Positions 19,584 through 27,747 of a DNA stretch of 64,000 bases are shown in pieces (the stretch's first letter is position 1; the number at the start of each line of letters is the position of its first letter). Location of the stretch: NCBI RefSeq assembly GCF_002902905.1, contig NZ_CP026124.1:4402001-4466000 (forward strand), read 5' to 3'. The notes beneath the pieces are model-generated. The model was not told the origin of the DNA. It worked only from the letters and a program-made list of their open reading frames with translations, and did not search any database. This stretch comes from Achromobacter sp. AONIH1 (GTDB lineage: Bacteria > Pseudomonadota > Gammaproteobacteria > Burkholderiales > Burkholderiaceae_B). A program made the position numbers and the translations under genes.

Positions 19584-19653
19584 CCGTGCTCCTGTACGCG
19601 TTAGAGAAACTCGGCGCGTGCGGTCAAGCCGGGCGCGCCGATGGCCGCCCGGT

Positions 19654-20367
19654 TCAGCGCAGCACGTAGCCGCCGTCGACGAAGAACGTCGTGCCGGTCG
19701 TGTAGCGGTTCGAGAGCAGCATCCAGGCGGCGTTGGCCACGTCGTCCACCTGGCCCACGGCCTGCAGCAGCGTGCTGGCGCGGTACTGGGCGAAGGCGGC
19801 CTCGCGCAGCTCGGCGGGGCGCGCCTGCCACAGGTCGCTGTCTATGGTGCCGGGCGCGATCGCGTTGACGCGGCGCGGCGCCAGCTCGGTGGCCAGCCCC
19901 CTGGCCAGTCCCTCGATGGCGGCGTTGGCGGCGGCGTAGGCGGCGCCGCCCTTGACGGGACGCGCGCTGGCCGCGCCCGACATCAGCAGCACCGAGGCGT
20001 CCTGCGCCAGTTTGGGCAGGGCCGCGTGCACGGCCCAGTATTGCGGCCAGAACTTGCCCTCGAACGGGCTGCGCGCCTGTTCCTCCGTCGCCTGGGCGAA
20101 GGGGGTGACGGTGTAGTTGGTGCCGGGCGTGAACAGCATGTCGACCACGGGCAGGTCGTCGAAGAAGGCCGTCAGCGACGTGCTGGAGAACGCGTCGACC
20201 TGCCTGGCGATGGCATTCTGCGGCAGGGTCTTCAGGGCCTCGTCCAGGCGCCGGCGGTCGCGGCCGCCGATGATGACCCGGGCGCCCTGCGCGGCGGCCA
20301 CTTGCGCGGTGCGCAGGCCGATGCCCGAGCTGCCGCCGATGACGACGAGTGTCTTGCTGTCCGACAT
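19654..20367 (-). CDS. Short-chain dehydrogenase/reductase-like protein, atypical active site
   Basis: A 237-residue SDR. The nucleotide motif GGSSGIGLRTAQ is near residue 12. NAG is replaced by TPGTNY, and the catalytic serine region reads LLMSGAASARP. The expected Y-x3-K is YAAAN (GGAAYAAANAAIEGLA), so the catalytic lysine is missing. APGTIDSD and FFVDGGYVLR are normal. ATGs at 20379, 20370 and 20367 compete; 20367 has GGAA at usable spacing. It follows the MFS exporter in the same direction, with a long hairpin between. It may be a reductase with altered chemistry or a binding protein. Confidence 0.82.
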   Translation of the reverse strand: MSDSKTLVVIGGSSGIGLRTAQVAAAQGARVIIGGRDRRRLDEALKTLPQNAIARQVDAFSSTSLTAFFDDLPVVDMLFTPGTNYTVTPFAQATEEQARSPFEGKFWPQYWAVHAALPKLAQDASVLLMSGAASARPVKGGAAYAAANAAIEGLARGLATELAPRRVNAIAPGTIDSDLWQARPAELREAAFAQYRASTLLQAVGQVDDVANAAWMLLSNRYTTGTTFFVDGGYVLR

Positions 20368-20409
20368 CATGATTTCCATGGAAGTTGAAAGCGATGAGAG
20401 AAACGCGGC

Positions 20410-20447
20410 GAGGCGGCAAGGGCCGCTTGCGTGGTCCTTGCCGCCTC
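20410..20447. terminator. 12-bp perfect stem-loop between MFS and SDR genes
   Basis: GAGGCGGCAAGG and its exact complement CCTTGCCGCCTC flank a 14-nt loop. It lies in the 162-bp gap between the leftward MFS exporter and SDR. No strong T-run follows on either strand, so it may be an attenuator or RNA-stability element rather than a full terminator. Confidence 0.45.
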
Positions 20448-20529
20448 GTGCCTGTCTGCATTCGGATGACGGGGCCATTGTGCCATGGCCGCGCGCGGGC
20501 TTCGTCCACGGCGGCCCTGCCCCGTCGCC

Positions 20530-21918
20530 TCAGCGATGGATGCGCACCAGGCTGAGACAGCAGGACGCCATCGCGATCGCGCCGGCGATCCACAGCGCGG
20601 TCTGCATCTGTCCGACCTTGCCGCTGGCGAACAGCTGGCTGGCCACGCCGGACAGCACCACGGCCACCACCGCCGCGCCCAGCGACTGGCCCAGGGTGCG
20701 GGCCGTGGCCAGCACGCCCGAGGCGGCGCCGCTGCGCGCGCGCGCCACGTTGCTGAGCATCTCCTTGTTGTTGGGCGCCTGGAAAAAGCCGAAGCCCAGT
20801 CCGCACAGGCCCAGGCGCCACAGGATGTCGGTGACGTCGTGCGCATGGTCCATGGACGCGATCAGGAACAGCCCCAGCGCGAAGATGCCGACGCCGATGG
20901 TAGACAGCAGGGTCGCGTTGATCTTGTCGGACAGCCGCCCCGACAGCGGCGCGGCCACGGTGACCACCACCGGCCAGGGCGTGAACAGCAGGGCCGACTG
21001 GATGGCGCTGTATCCATAGACGGACTGGAACAGGAACGGCAAGGCCACGAAGGAAATGCCCTGCGCCGAGAACGCGGCCAGCGAGGCCGCGGCGGCGAAG
21101 GAAAAGCGCTTGGACGCGAAGATATCCAGCGGCAGCAAGGGCGCGTCCAGGCGGCGCTGCCGGCGCAGGAACACGGTGGCCAGCACGGCGCCGCAGGCCA
21201 GCAAGGTCCAGACGATGCCATTGTCCCAGCGTCCGGCCTGGTCGATGGCGATCACCACGAATCCGATGGCCAGCACGGAGTAGCCGATGCTGGACAGGTC
21301 GAGCCGCGCGCCGCTGCCCTCGTCCGCCGGCAGGTTGCGCAGGCCCAGGTACAGCGCCGCGACGCCGAACGGCACGTTGATCAGGAACAACCAGGGCCAA
21401 CCCAGCGTCGATACGATGATGCCGCCCAGCGTGGGCCCGGCGACCGTGCCCAGCGCCACGATCAGCGCGTTGATGCCCAGGATCGAGCCCAGCAGTTCGG
21501 GCGGATAGATCTTGCGGTACATGCCGATGCCGATGCTGACCATGGCGGCATAGCTGAAGCCCTGCAGGCTGCGGAACGCGACCAGGGTCCAGAGGTCGTT
21601 GGCCACGGCGCAGCCGATCGAAGTCAGGGTGAAGATGGCCAGCCCGATGCAATACACCCGGCGGTAGCTGAAGACCGCCCCGACCGCCGCGAAGGTGATC
21701 ATGGTGGCCGCGCTGGCCACGTGATAGGCGTTCACCACCCAGATGATGGCCGCCGGCGTGGCGTCCAGTTCCTTGGCGATGGTGGGCAGGGCCACATTGA
21801 CTATCGACGTGTCCAGGGCCCCCATGAAGATGCCGATCAAAATCGCCATTGCGGCAAAGTATCTTGCCGGAATCGGGATGCCCGATGGCTCCGCGTTGAT
21901 AGCCAATGTGTCCGACAT
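20530..21918 (-). CDS. MFS drug/metabolite exporter, DHA2 (14-TMS, EmrB/QacA) type
   Basis: A 462-residue transporter with about 14 hydrophobic segments. Motif D1-like LDTSIVNVALPTIAKEL is in helix 1 (about 35-52). FRSLQGFSYAAMV corresponds to motif B, and GPTLGGIIVSTLGWPWLFLINVPFG to motif C and the following helix. It probably exports a small molecule by proton antiport. It lies just after the Fe/2OG dioxygenase gene in the same direction (32 bp) and so is likely the export arm of the adjacent biosynthetic locus. Substrate unknown. Confidence 0.9.
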   Translation of the reverse strand: MSDTLAINAEPSGIPIPARYFAAMAILIGIFMGALDTSIVNVALPTIAKELDATPAAIIWVVNAYHVASAATMITFAAVGAVFSYRRVYCIGLAIFTLTSIGCAVANDLWTLVAFRSLQGFSYAAMVSIGIGMYRKIYPPELLGSILGINALIVALGTVAGPTLGGIIVSTLGWPWLFLINVPFGVAALYLGLRNLPADEGSGARLDLSSIGYSVLAIGFVVIAIDQAGRWDNGIVWTLLACGAVLATVFLRRQRRLDAPLLPLDIFASKRFSFAAAASLAAFSAQGISFVALPFLFQSVYGYSAIQSALLFTPWPVVVTVAAPLSGRLSDKINATLLSTIGVGIFALGLFLIASMDHAHDVTDILWRLGLCGLGFGFFQAPNNKEMLSNVARARSGAASGVLATARTLGQSLGAAVVAVVLSGVASQLFASGKVGQMQTALWIAGAIAMASCCLSLVRIHR

Positions 21919-21950
21919 GCCTGCTCTCCTGTTCAGATAAGGGTTGGGTT

Positions 21951-22919
21951 CTAGGATGCGTAGCGCTGGTCGCTGATGCGGATCCGGATCAGGTGGCGCG
22001 CGTGATCGCTGAATTCCGTCCTGCCGTGCAAGCCTTCATGGTTGTTGGTGAGCAGGATGTCGTCCGCGTCCAGCCGGCAGGTGGTGGTGAATTCCTGGTT
22101 GCCGATGACGTTCTCCAGGATGTAAAGCGCCAGCCGGTTCTCGGCGGTGTCGTACTCGGGATGCGCCTTCAGGCCGGCTTCGAGCGTGTCCTTGCGGTAG
22201 CGGATCAGCGGCTTGTCGGCAAAGATGGGCGCGAAGGTGGCTTCGGCCACGTCCTGCCGGCGTTCCTTGGTGTACGAGGTGGGGATGCGGAAAGGCAGCT
22301 TGGTCCTGGACAGGTGTCGGAATGCCCAATCGCCCTGGCTGCCGCTCTTGAGCGAATTCACGATGTGATGCCCGTCACGGATCAACGAGACCCCGCCGTC
22401 CTCGGCGGGCCGCACCACGTAGAGCAGCGTGTACCTTTCGGGATTCGGAAAGTACTGGGTGTCGGTATGCAGCTTGGCCTCGTCGGCGTTTTCCGAGAAG
22501 GTGGAGACCTGGCCGGCGGGCAGGTCCCGCTTCTTGATATCCCAGATGATCTGGCGATTGACCCTGTCGGTCGGCGTGGGCCAGCCCAGCGCCAGGCACA
22601 GCAGGAACAGGATGCGGCGCTGCTGGTCCAGGTCCAGGCCGGCCAGGCCGCTTTTTTTCAGGATCAGCGCCGAATAGCGTGTTTCAAGCAGGTCCTTGAT
22701 CGTTTCCGAGGCGCTGGCGATGCCGGGGAATGTGCGCAGCACGTCCGCCCGGAGGTGGGAAAGATCGATCTCGTCCGACAGTTTTTCCGGCGTGTGCGCG
22801 ACGTCGCCGTAATGGGTGGCCAGAACATCCCGCGTGGATTTCTCGGCGTTCGTCAGCCAACCCGCATTGAACTCAAACTCACCAATTCGATACCCCGCGT
22901 CTTTGACAAAAGCAAGCAT
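21951..22919 (-). CDS. Fe(II)/2-oxoglutarate dioxygenase, TauD / clavaminate-synthase-like
   Basis: A 322-residue non-haem iron oxygenase. The facial triad is visible as H-T-D in KLHTDTQYF near residue 155 and the distal histidine in NNHEGLHGRTEF near 300. The 2-oxoglutarate arginine follows in RHLIRIRIS. The HGR-x-x-F arrangement is shared with amino-acid hydroxylases such as AsnO, VioC and clavaminate synthase, so an amino-acid-derived substrate is plausible. The start at MLAFVKDAG has GAGGG 7-8 nt upstream. It heads the leftward dioxygenase-MFS-SDR group, and the diiron oxygenase operon points the other way beyond lysR. Confidence 0.82.
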   Translation of the reverse strand: MLAFVKDAGYRIGEFEFNAGWLTNAEKSTRDVLATHYGDVAHTPEKLSDEIDLSHLRADVLRTFPGIASASETIKDLLETRYSALILKKSGLAGLDLDQQRRILFLLCLALGWPTPTDRVNRQIIWDIKKRDLPAGQVSTFSENADEAKLHTDTQYFPNPERYTLLYVVRPAEDGGVSLIRDGHHIVNSLKSGSQGDWAFRHLSRTKLPFRIPTSYTKERRQDVAEATFAPIFADKPLIRYRKDTLEAGLKAHPEYDTAENRLALYILENVIGNQEFTTTCRLDADDILLTNNHEGLHGRTEFSDHARHLIRIRISDQRYAS

Positions 22920-23572
22920 GGTTAATCCCTCGAAAGTGCTGGTTGAGTGCCCATCCCGCAGGATGAGTAAAGGTCTCCTCCAAGCCGGACGCTCGCGGCG
23001 CCCTTGTCGGATTTCACGCAACATCAATAACGCTTTCGTGCGAATGCAACTGCCCGGGTCATCCAATCATGGTGTGGACGGGTGCTTCTCCTTTGATTTG
23101 GGGGGAATCAACGCAATGCGCCGGTCCGAAGTGAATCCTGTGCGGCGGGCTCATCCCTGATGCGGGTCGCGTCGGTACGCTGGGGCGTCATGTGATCCAT
23201 GTCAAGCGTGCCGGCCTGCAATGATTCTAGATTGAATGCTGCGATGCAGTAAACATATTTACGATATTTTCCGGAAAAGAAAATTTCATAAATATCAATC
23301 ACTTGAGTTAATCAAATGGTGTTTTGGTAATTTTCTTCTGTTTAATTCGTTGTTTAAAATGCCGCAAAGCAAAAGACGATTTCACATCGCGCTTCTGCTT
23401 TTTGCATTGCTCAAGGCAGCCGCATGACGTTTCCGCCCTTCGCACGGGCCCGCGCCGGCATGACGTTTGAAGTGCCTGTCCGGATAGCGCGCGTCGGCGA
23501 AGTGCGGAGCATCGGCGATCTCCGCAAATGATTGACCTGCATGGCGCGCAGGCGTCGTTGGATGTGCGTCGT
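22920..23572. other. Intergenic region, AT-rich from about 23215 to 23415
   Basis: No convincing gene. The half next to the dioxygenase start is of normal base composition. The stretch around 23215-23415 is strikingly AT-rich with many TTAA, AAATTT and TTTT runs, unlike the flanking genes. It probably holds the promoter(s) and regulator sites of the dioxygenase operon, and may mark acquired DNA. Confidence 0.5.
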
Positions 23573-24484
23573 TCAGACAGCGGCGGCGCTGGTGAAGCAG
23601 CCCTCGCTGGCCAGGTCCGTCTTGATCCATTCGATGAACGCGCGCGTGCGGGCCGGCAGCAGCTTGGCGTGCGGATAGATGACGCTGACTGGCCGGGGCG
23701 GCAGTTCATAGTCGGCCAGCACCGTGGTCAGGCGGCCTTGCGCCACGTGCGGCGCCACCTGGTAGGACAGGAACATGCCGAAGCCCAGGCCGTCCAGGCA
23801 GGCGCCGAGCGCCGGGGCGACGTGGTTGAACTCCAGGTTGCCGGCCACCGGCAAGGTGAACATGCGGCCATTGTTCTGGAAGGCCCACCAGGAATGGCCG
23901 GCGCCGGAGAAGTCGATGCAGTTGGCCTGCAGCAGGTCCTTGGGATGCGCCGGCTCGCCCTGGGCCGACAGGTAGGCGGGCGCGGCCACCACCATGCGCC
24001 GCACCTGCCCGACCTGATGCGCGACGAGCGAGGAATCGTTGAGCCGGCCGATGCGCACGCCCAGATCTATGCCCTCTTCCAGCAGATTCACCTGGCGGTC
24101 CGCCAGCACCAGGCTGCAGCGCACCTTGTGGTGCTGCCGGACAAAGCGATTCAGCGACGGCGCCACGTGCATCTGGCCGAACAGCACCGGCGCCGTGATC
24201 GTCAGTTGGCCGGCGAGTTCCCCGGTGTCTTCGCGCAGCGCCGATTCGGCCTCTTCCAGGGTCGCCAGCACATGGCGGCAGCTATCCAGGTAGCACAGGC
24301 CCTCATTGGTGAGCGCGATGCGCCGCGTGCTGCGGTTGAACAGCCGCACGCCCAGGTCGGCTTCCAGCGCCGCCAGCGTGCGCACCACTGTCGGCAAGGA
24401 CGCGCCCAATACCTGCGAGGCGGCGGTCAGGCTGCCCTGTTCCGCGATACATACGAATGCCGCCATGCTTTTCAGCTTGTCCAT
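23573..24484 (-). CDS. LysR-family regulator (candidate pathway regulator)
   Basis: A 303-residue LysR protein. The DNA-binding domain has MAAFVCIAEQGSLTAASQVLG, LPTVVRTLAALEADLGVRLFNR and TRRIALTNEG (residues 7-65). The effector domain starts near GQLTITAPVLFG. An ATG at 24484 has GGAG upstream; a TTG three bases earlier is a weaker alternative. It lies between the leftward dioxygenase group and the rightward diiron-oxygenase/carrier-protein operon, which suits a pathway-specific activator. Effector unknown. Confidence 0.88.
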   Translation of the reverse strand: MDKLKSMAAFVCIAEQGSLTAASQVLGASLPTVVRTLAALEADLGVRLFNRSTRRIALTNEGLCYLDSCRHVLATLEEAESALREDTGELAGQLTITAPVLFGQMHVAPSLNRFVRQHHKVRCSLVLADRQVNLLEEGIDLGVRIGRLNDSSLVAHQVGQVRRMVVAAPAYLSAQGEPAHPKDLLQANCIDFSGAGHSWWAFQNNGRMFTLPVAGNLEFNHVAPALGACLDGLGFGMFLSYQVAPHVAQGRLTTVLADYELPPRPVSVIYPHAKLLPARTRAFIEWIKTDLASEGCFTSAAAV

Positions 24485-24859
24485 CAAAAATTACTCCAAG
24501 TTCCGCAAGAGTGAAATTCGTGACGCACCATTTATTCCAGGTGATCATGGCTGCATACTCCGTTTAGTTATTTTTTGTCATGAAAGGGATTATCGATGAT
24601 TTCTCCGGTTCGGGCGTCTGATTATTCGCAGGTTTTTTGGACCGGGCATGGCCGGCATTCTCCGGCCGTCTGAATATCCCCTCTTCCCGTTGCAGGCGCG
24701 CTTTCCCCGCGGAAGCGCGCCTAATATGCCGCGCACGCGCAATACCCGCATGCCGGCAGGCGTTTTGCTGTTTTACGGCCCAGGGCGCAAGTTTTTCCGG
24801 CGCGCCCGCGACGGGCCGGCTTCGTTAGAAAGAAAACCATGTCATGCGAAGGAGACAAA
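24485..24859. other. Promoter region between lysR and the diiron-oxygenase operon
   Basis: 375 bases with no credible gene. The first 120 bases are AT-rich (TTAGTTATTTTTTGTCATG and similar), and the remainder is GC-richer. It must contain the divergent promoters and probably the LysR binding site. No perfect inverted repeat was recognised by eye. Confidence 0.5.
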
Positions 24860-25741
24860 ATGCTGGATACCGCAAATCCGGTCAGGACCGACACGCACGC
24901 GCAACGCAAGGCGACCGTCGACCGCCTCACGGCCCTGTCCATCCGGAACAAGACCAATCCGTTCCTGGACATCGCCTGGCCCGAGTCGCTGCCAGAGGAT
25001 GTCATGTGGATGCCCCACAAGCTGATGACGGTGCATGGCACCCAGGCGGGCGCAACGCTGACGCCCGAGCAGCTGCTCAGGCTCAGCAAGTGGGAAAGCA
25101 TCTGGTTCTATAGCTTCAACGTCCACGGAGAACAGCACCTGCTGCGCGACGTGCTGAACTGCATGCACAGCCCCGGCTATGAGGACGTATCGGACTACAT
25201 GCACCATTTCGTGTGCGAGGAAAACAACCATAGCTGGTTCTTTTCCAATTTCTGCACCCGTTACGGCGGCAAGGTCTATGTCGACAAGCGCTCGCAATTC
25301 CAGGCGCAGCCATTAAAGCCCGCCGCCAATGCCTTCCTCATCTTCGCCAGGATACTGATCCTGGAGGAAATGCTCGATTACTACAACGTCATTATCGCGG
25401 CCGACGAGGCCGTGCCCGCGGTAATACGCGAACTCAATGCCCTGCACCATTATGAAGAGGCGCGCCATATGGCCTTCGGCCGCGCCATCGTGGCGGATCT
25501 GTTCGACAAGGCGCGCAAGAATTGCACGGACGAGGATATCGATGAGTGCCGCGCCTACCTGGATCGCTATATCGGCTGGTGCCTGGACTCGCTGTATTAC
25601 CCGGCCATGTACCGGGACGCCGGCATCGCCGACGCTTATCAATTCCGCAATGCCGTCATGGCCGATCCGGGCCGGCAATCCCATCACGACGCCATGACGG
25701 CCAAGGTAAGGAAATTCTTCGCAAAGATAGGGGCAGCCTGA
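24860..25741 (+). CDS. AurF-type diiron oxygenase (candidate N-oxygenase)
   Basis: A 293-residue protein with the ligand set of AurF/CmlI-type diiron N-oxygenases: Glu in HGEQH (about 91), E-x2-H in CEENNHSW (about 121-124), Glu in LEEMLDYY (about 169-170), then HHYEEARH (His about 206-207, Glu 210, His 213). Family members oxidise amines to hydroxylamines or nitro groups, in some cases on carrier-protein-bound substrates. The start at 24860 follows GGAGACAAA; an upstream ATG at 24839 lacks support. The stop is 1 bp before the carrier-protein gene, so the two are tightly coupled. Substrate is inferred to be an aminoacyl carrier protein. Confidence 0.82.
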   Translation: MLDTANPVRTDTHAQRKATVDRLTALSIRNKTNPFLDIAWPESLPEDVMWMPHKLMTVHGTQAGATLTPEQLLRLSKWESIWFYSFNVHGEQHLLRDVLNCMHSPGYEDVSDYMHHFVCEENNHSWFFSNFCTRYGGKVYVDKRSQFQAQPLKPAANAFLIFARILILEEMLDYYNVIIAADEAVPAVIRELNALHHYEEARHMAFGRAIVADLFDKARKNCTDEDIDECRAYLDRYIGWCLDSLYYPAMYRDAGIADAYQFRNAVMADPGRQSHHDAMTAKVRKFFAKIGAA

Positions 25742-25742
25742 A

Positions 25743-26021
25743 ATGAATAATCAAAATCCGGCCGTGGCCGCACTGACACAGAAAATCAAGCGCTTCGTCG
25801 CGGAGCGCAATCCGGAACTGGGAGACGTTCATATCGACGACACGGTGGACCTGATCGAAAGCCGTATCGTCGATTCCCTGATGTTCGTGGAATTCCTGCT
25901 GTTCCTGGAGGATCACTTCGGCTGCGAGATTCTGCTCGACTCCGGCGATGTCGGCGCCTTCCGCACGGTTCGCGGCATCTACGACAACTTCAACCAGAAA
26001 GCGGGGGTGGTGAATGTGTGA
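25743..26021 (+). CDS. Stand-alone acyl/aminoacyl carrier protein
   Basis: A 92-residue carrier protein. The phosphopantetheine serine is in RIVDSLMFVEFLLFLEDHFG (Ser near residue 44), with acidic helices around it and the C-terminal FRTVRGIYDNF segment. It needs a 4'-phosphopantetheinyl transferase encoded elsewhere. It is flanked by a diiron oxygenase and an aaRS-like ligase whose ATG overlaps its stop by 8 bases. This makes it the probable cognate carrier on which an activated amino acid is tethered and modified. Confidence 0.88.
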   Translation: MNNQNPAVAALTQKIKRFVAERNPELGDVHIDDTVDLIESRIVDSLMFVEFLLFLEDHFGCEILLDSGDVGAFRTVRGIYDNFNQKAGVVNV

Positions 26022-26904
26022 TTCCGGCAAACACTGGGCCACCCATGAAGGGCTGGCCACGCTCGATCCGCTGGCGGTCCGGTTGAAGGATCTGCTGGAC
26101 GCCAGCTTCCTGAACATCGCGGCCTCGCTGCAGGCCGAGCGCATGCAATTCCCGCCGCTGCTGAAGGTGGCCGACGTGGACGCGCTGGACTACTTCAAGA
26201 ACTTCCCGCAGCTGCCGCTGCTGGTGTCCGCGACCGATGCGCAGGCCATGAACGACAGACGCGAGAGCAGTCGGGATGCCTGGACCGAAATCAGCCACGA
26301 CTGCCTGGCCCACGCGACCCACATCCTGCCGCCGGCGGCCTGCTATCCGGTGTACAGCCATCACCGGGACGCGCCGGTTGGCCGCCTGAAGACCATCACC
26401 ACGGCGGCCAACTGCTATCGCAACGAAAGCCATTACCTGGGGCTGCGGCGGCTGAAATCCTTCAGCATGCGCGAGATCGTGTTCATCGGCGAGATGGAGC
26501 CGGTGACCCGGGCGCTGGGCCTGGCGCGCGGCCGCGTCCATGACCTGGCGGGCGCCCTGGGCGTCGAGACCCGGCTGGAGAACGCGATGGACCCGTTCTT
26601 CGATCCCAACTCCACCCGCGCGGTCACGCAGAAGATGTTCCCGACCAAGCAGGAGATGGTGTACGGCGACGATCTGGCGATTTCCTCGTCCAACTTCCAC
26701 CGCAATTTCTTCGGCCAGCGCTTCAACATCAGCAGCGTGGACGGCCAGACCGCCTACACGGCCTGCATCGGCATGGGCCTGGAGCGCTGGATACACGCGA
26801 TGCTGGAGGTCTACGGCAACGATATCGAGCGGGCCATTGCCCGTCTCGAGGCGCTGGAAGACGAGCTTGCCTCGGCGTCCGAAGCCGACGCGGCCCTGGC
26901 CTGA
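26014..26904 (+). CDS. Amino acid:[carrier protein] ligase (SerRS-like, lacks tRNA-binding arm)
   Basis: A 296-residue class II aminoacyl-tRNA-synthetase-like protein, far shorter than SerRS because the N-terminal coiled coil is absent. Motif 2 appears as NCYRNESHYLGLRRLKSF, followed by MREIVFIG (about 130-155). Motif 3 is ACIGMGLERWIHA (about 250). Cysteines in PPAACYPVY and ACIGMG match the zinc-ligand positions of the aa:CP ligase family. Those enzymes adenylate a small amino acid (Gly or Ala in described rhizobial members) and load it on a carrier protein, not on tRNA. The gene overlaps the carrier-protein gene, supporting that role. Which amino acid is unknown. Confidence 0.82.
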   Translation: MCDSGKHWATHEGLATLDPLAVRLKDLLDASFLNIAASLQAERMQFPPLLKVADVDALDYFKNFPQLPLLVSATDAQAMNDRRESSRDAWTEISHDCLAHATHILPPAACYPVYSHHRDAPVGRLKTITTAANCYRNESHYLGLRRLKSFSMREIVFIGEMEPVTRALGLARGRVHDLAGALGVETRLENAMDPFFDPNSTRAVTQKMFPTKQEMVYGDDLAISSSNFHRNFFGQRFNISSVDGQTAYTACIGMGLERWIHAMLEVYGNDIERAIARLEALEDELASASEADAALA

Positions 26905-26925
26905 ACCGCGATCGCCAGGACCGCC

Positions 26926-27747
26926 ATGTCCCACCCCTCCCCCCGCCCGCCCGTCCTCGTCCAGTTCGATCCCAAGCGCCGCTGCGCCGAACTGCGCCTC
27001 TGCCGCCCCGAAACGGCCAATCTGCTGGACCAGGGCGTCATCGCCGCCCTGACCAACGCATTGCGCGAGCTGGCCGGACAGGCTGGCCTGCGCGCCATCG
27101 TCCTGTCGGCCGAGGGCGACACCTTCTGCGCCGGCATCGACCTGCGCTGGATGCAGGCCGGCGCGCACGCCTCGCCGGCCGATAATCTGCGCTCAGCGGC
27201 GACGCTGGCTCGCCTGTTCAAGGCGATCCACGACTCGCCGGTCCCCACCATCGCCAAGATCCAGGGCGATGCGCTGAGCGCCGGGCTGGGGCTGGTGGCG
27301 GCCTGCGACATCGCCATCGCCAACGATCACGCCCGCTTCCGGACGCGCGAAGTCCGCGTCGGAATTCTGCCGGCGCTGATGAGCCCCTATGTGGTGCAGG
27401 CGCTCGGACCCAGGCTGGCGAAATACCTGTTCCTGACGGCCAGGCCCCTGTCGGCCCAGGAAGCGTTGCAGGTGGGCCTGCTGCACCAGATCTGCCCGAG
27501 CGGCGAGCTGGACGGCCTGGTGGCCAGCTGCGTGGACGACATCGTCCAGGGCAGCCCGGCCTCGCTGCCGGCGACCAAGGCGCTGGTGCAGACCGTCGCC
27601 CATCGCGCCGTGACCGATCAGGTCGTGGCGGAGACCACCGCCTGCATCGCCGACTTCCGGGCGCGCGGCCAGGCGCAGGCCGGTATCGCCTGCGCCATCG
27701 ATGGCGTGCTCCCACCTTGGATGGAAGACCATGAATCATCCCGTTAG
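26926..27747 (+). CDS. Enoyl-CoA hydratase/isomerase-family protein
   Basis: A 273-residue crotonase-fold protein. The first oxyanion-hole strand is GDTFCAGIDLRWM (about 65) and the second GDALSAGLGLVAACD (about 115), where the usual GGG is AGL. VRVGILPALMSPYVVQ (about 145) resembles methylglutaconyl-CoA hydratase-type members. It could hydrate, isomerise or dehydrate a carrier- or CoA-bound intermediate. It starts 21 bp after the ligase in the same direction, and its end overlaps the next gene. True substrate unknown. Confidence 0.85.
   Translation: MSHPSPRPPVLVQFDPKRRCAELRLCRPETANLLDQGVIAALTNALRELAGQAGLRAIVLSAEGDTFCAGIDLRWMQAGAHASPADNLRSAATLARLFKAIHDSPVPTIAKIQGDALSAGLGLVAACDIAIANDHARFRTREVRVGILPALMSPYVVQALGPRLAKYLFLTARPLSAQEALQVGLLHQICPSGELDGLVASCVDDIVQGSPASLPATKALVQTVAHRAVTDQVVAETTACIADFRARGQAQAGIACAIDGVLPPWMEDHESSR

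Noticed and set aside
19601..21652. A 683-codon leftward frame across the SDR and MFS genes
   Set aside because: It overlaps two well-supported genes in the same direction in another frame, with no recognisable domain.
23236..23427. A 63-codon rightward open frame in the AT-rich gap
   Set aside because: No ribosome-binding site, no recognisable protein features and unusual codon use; more likely regulatory DNA.
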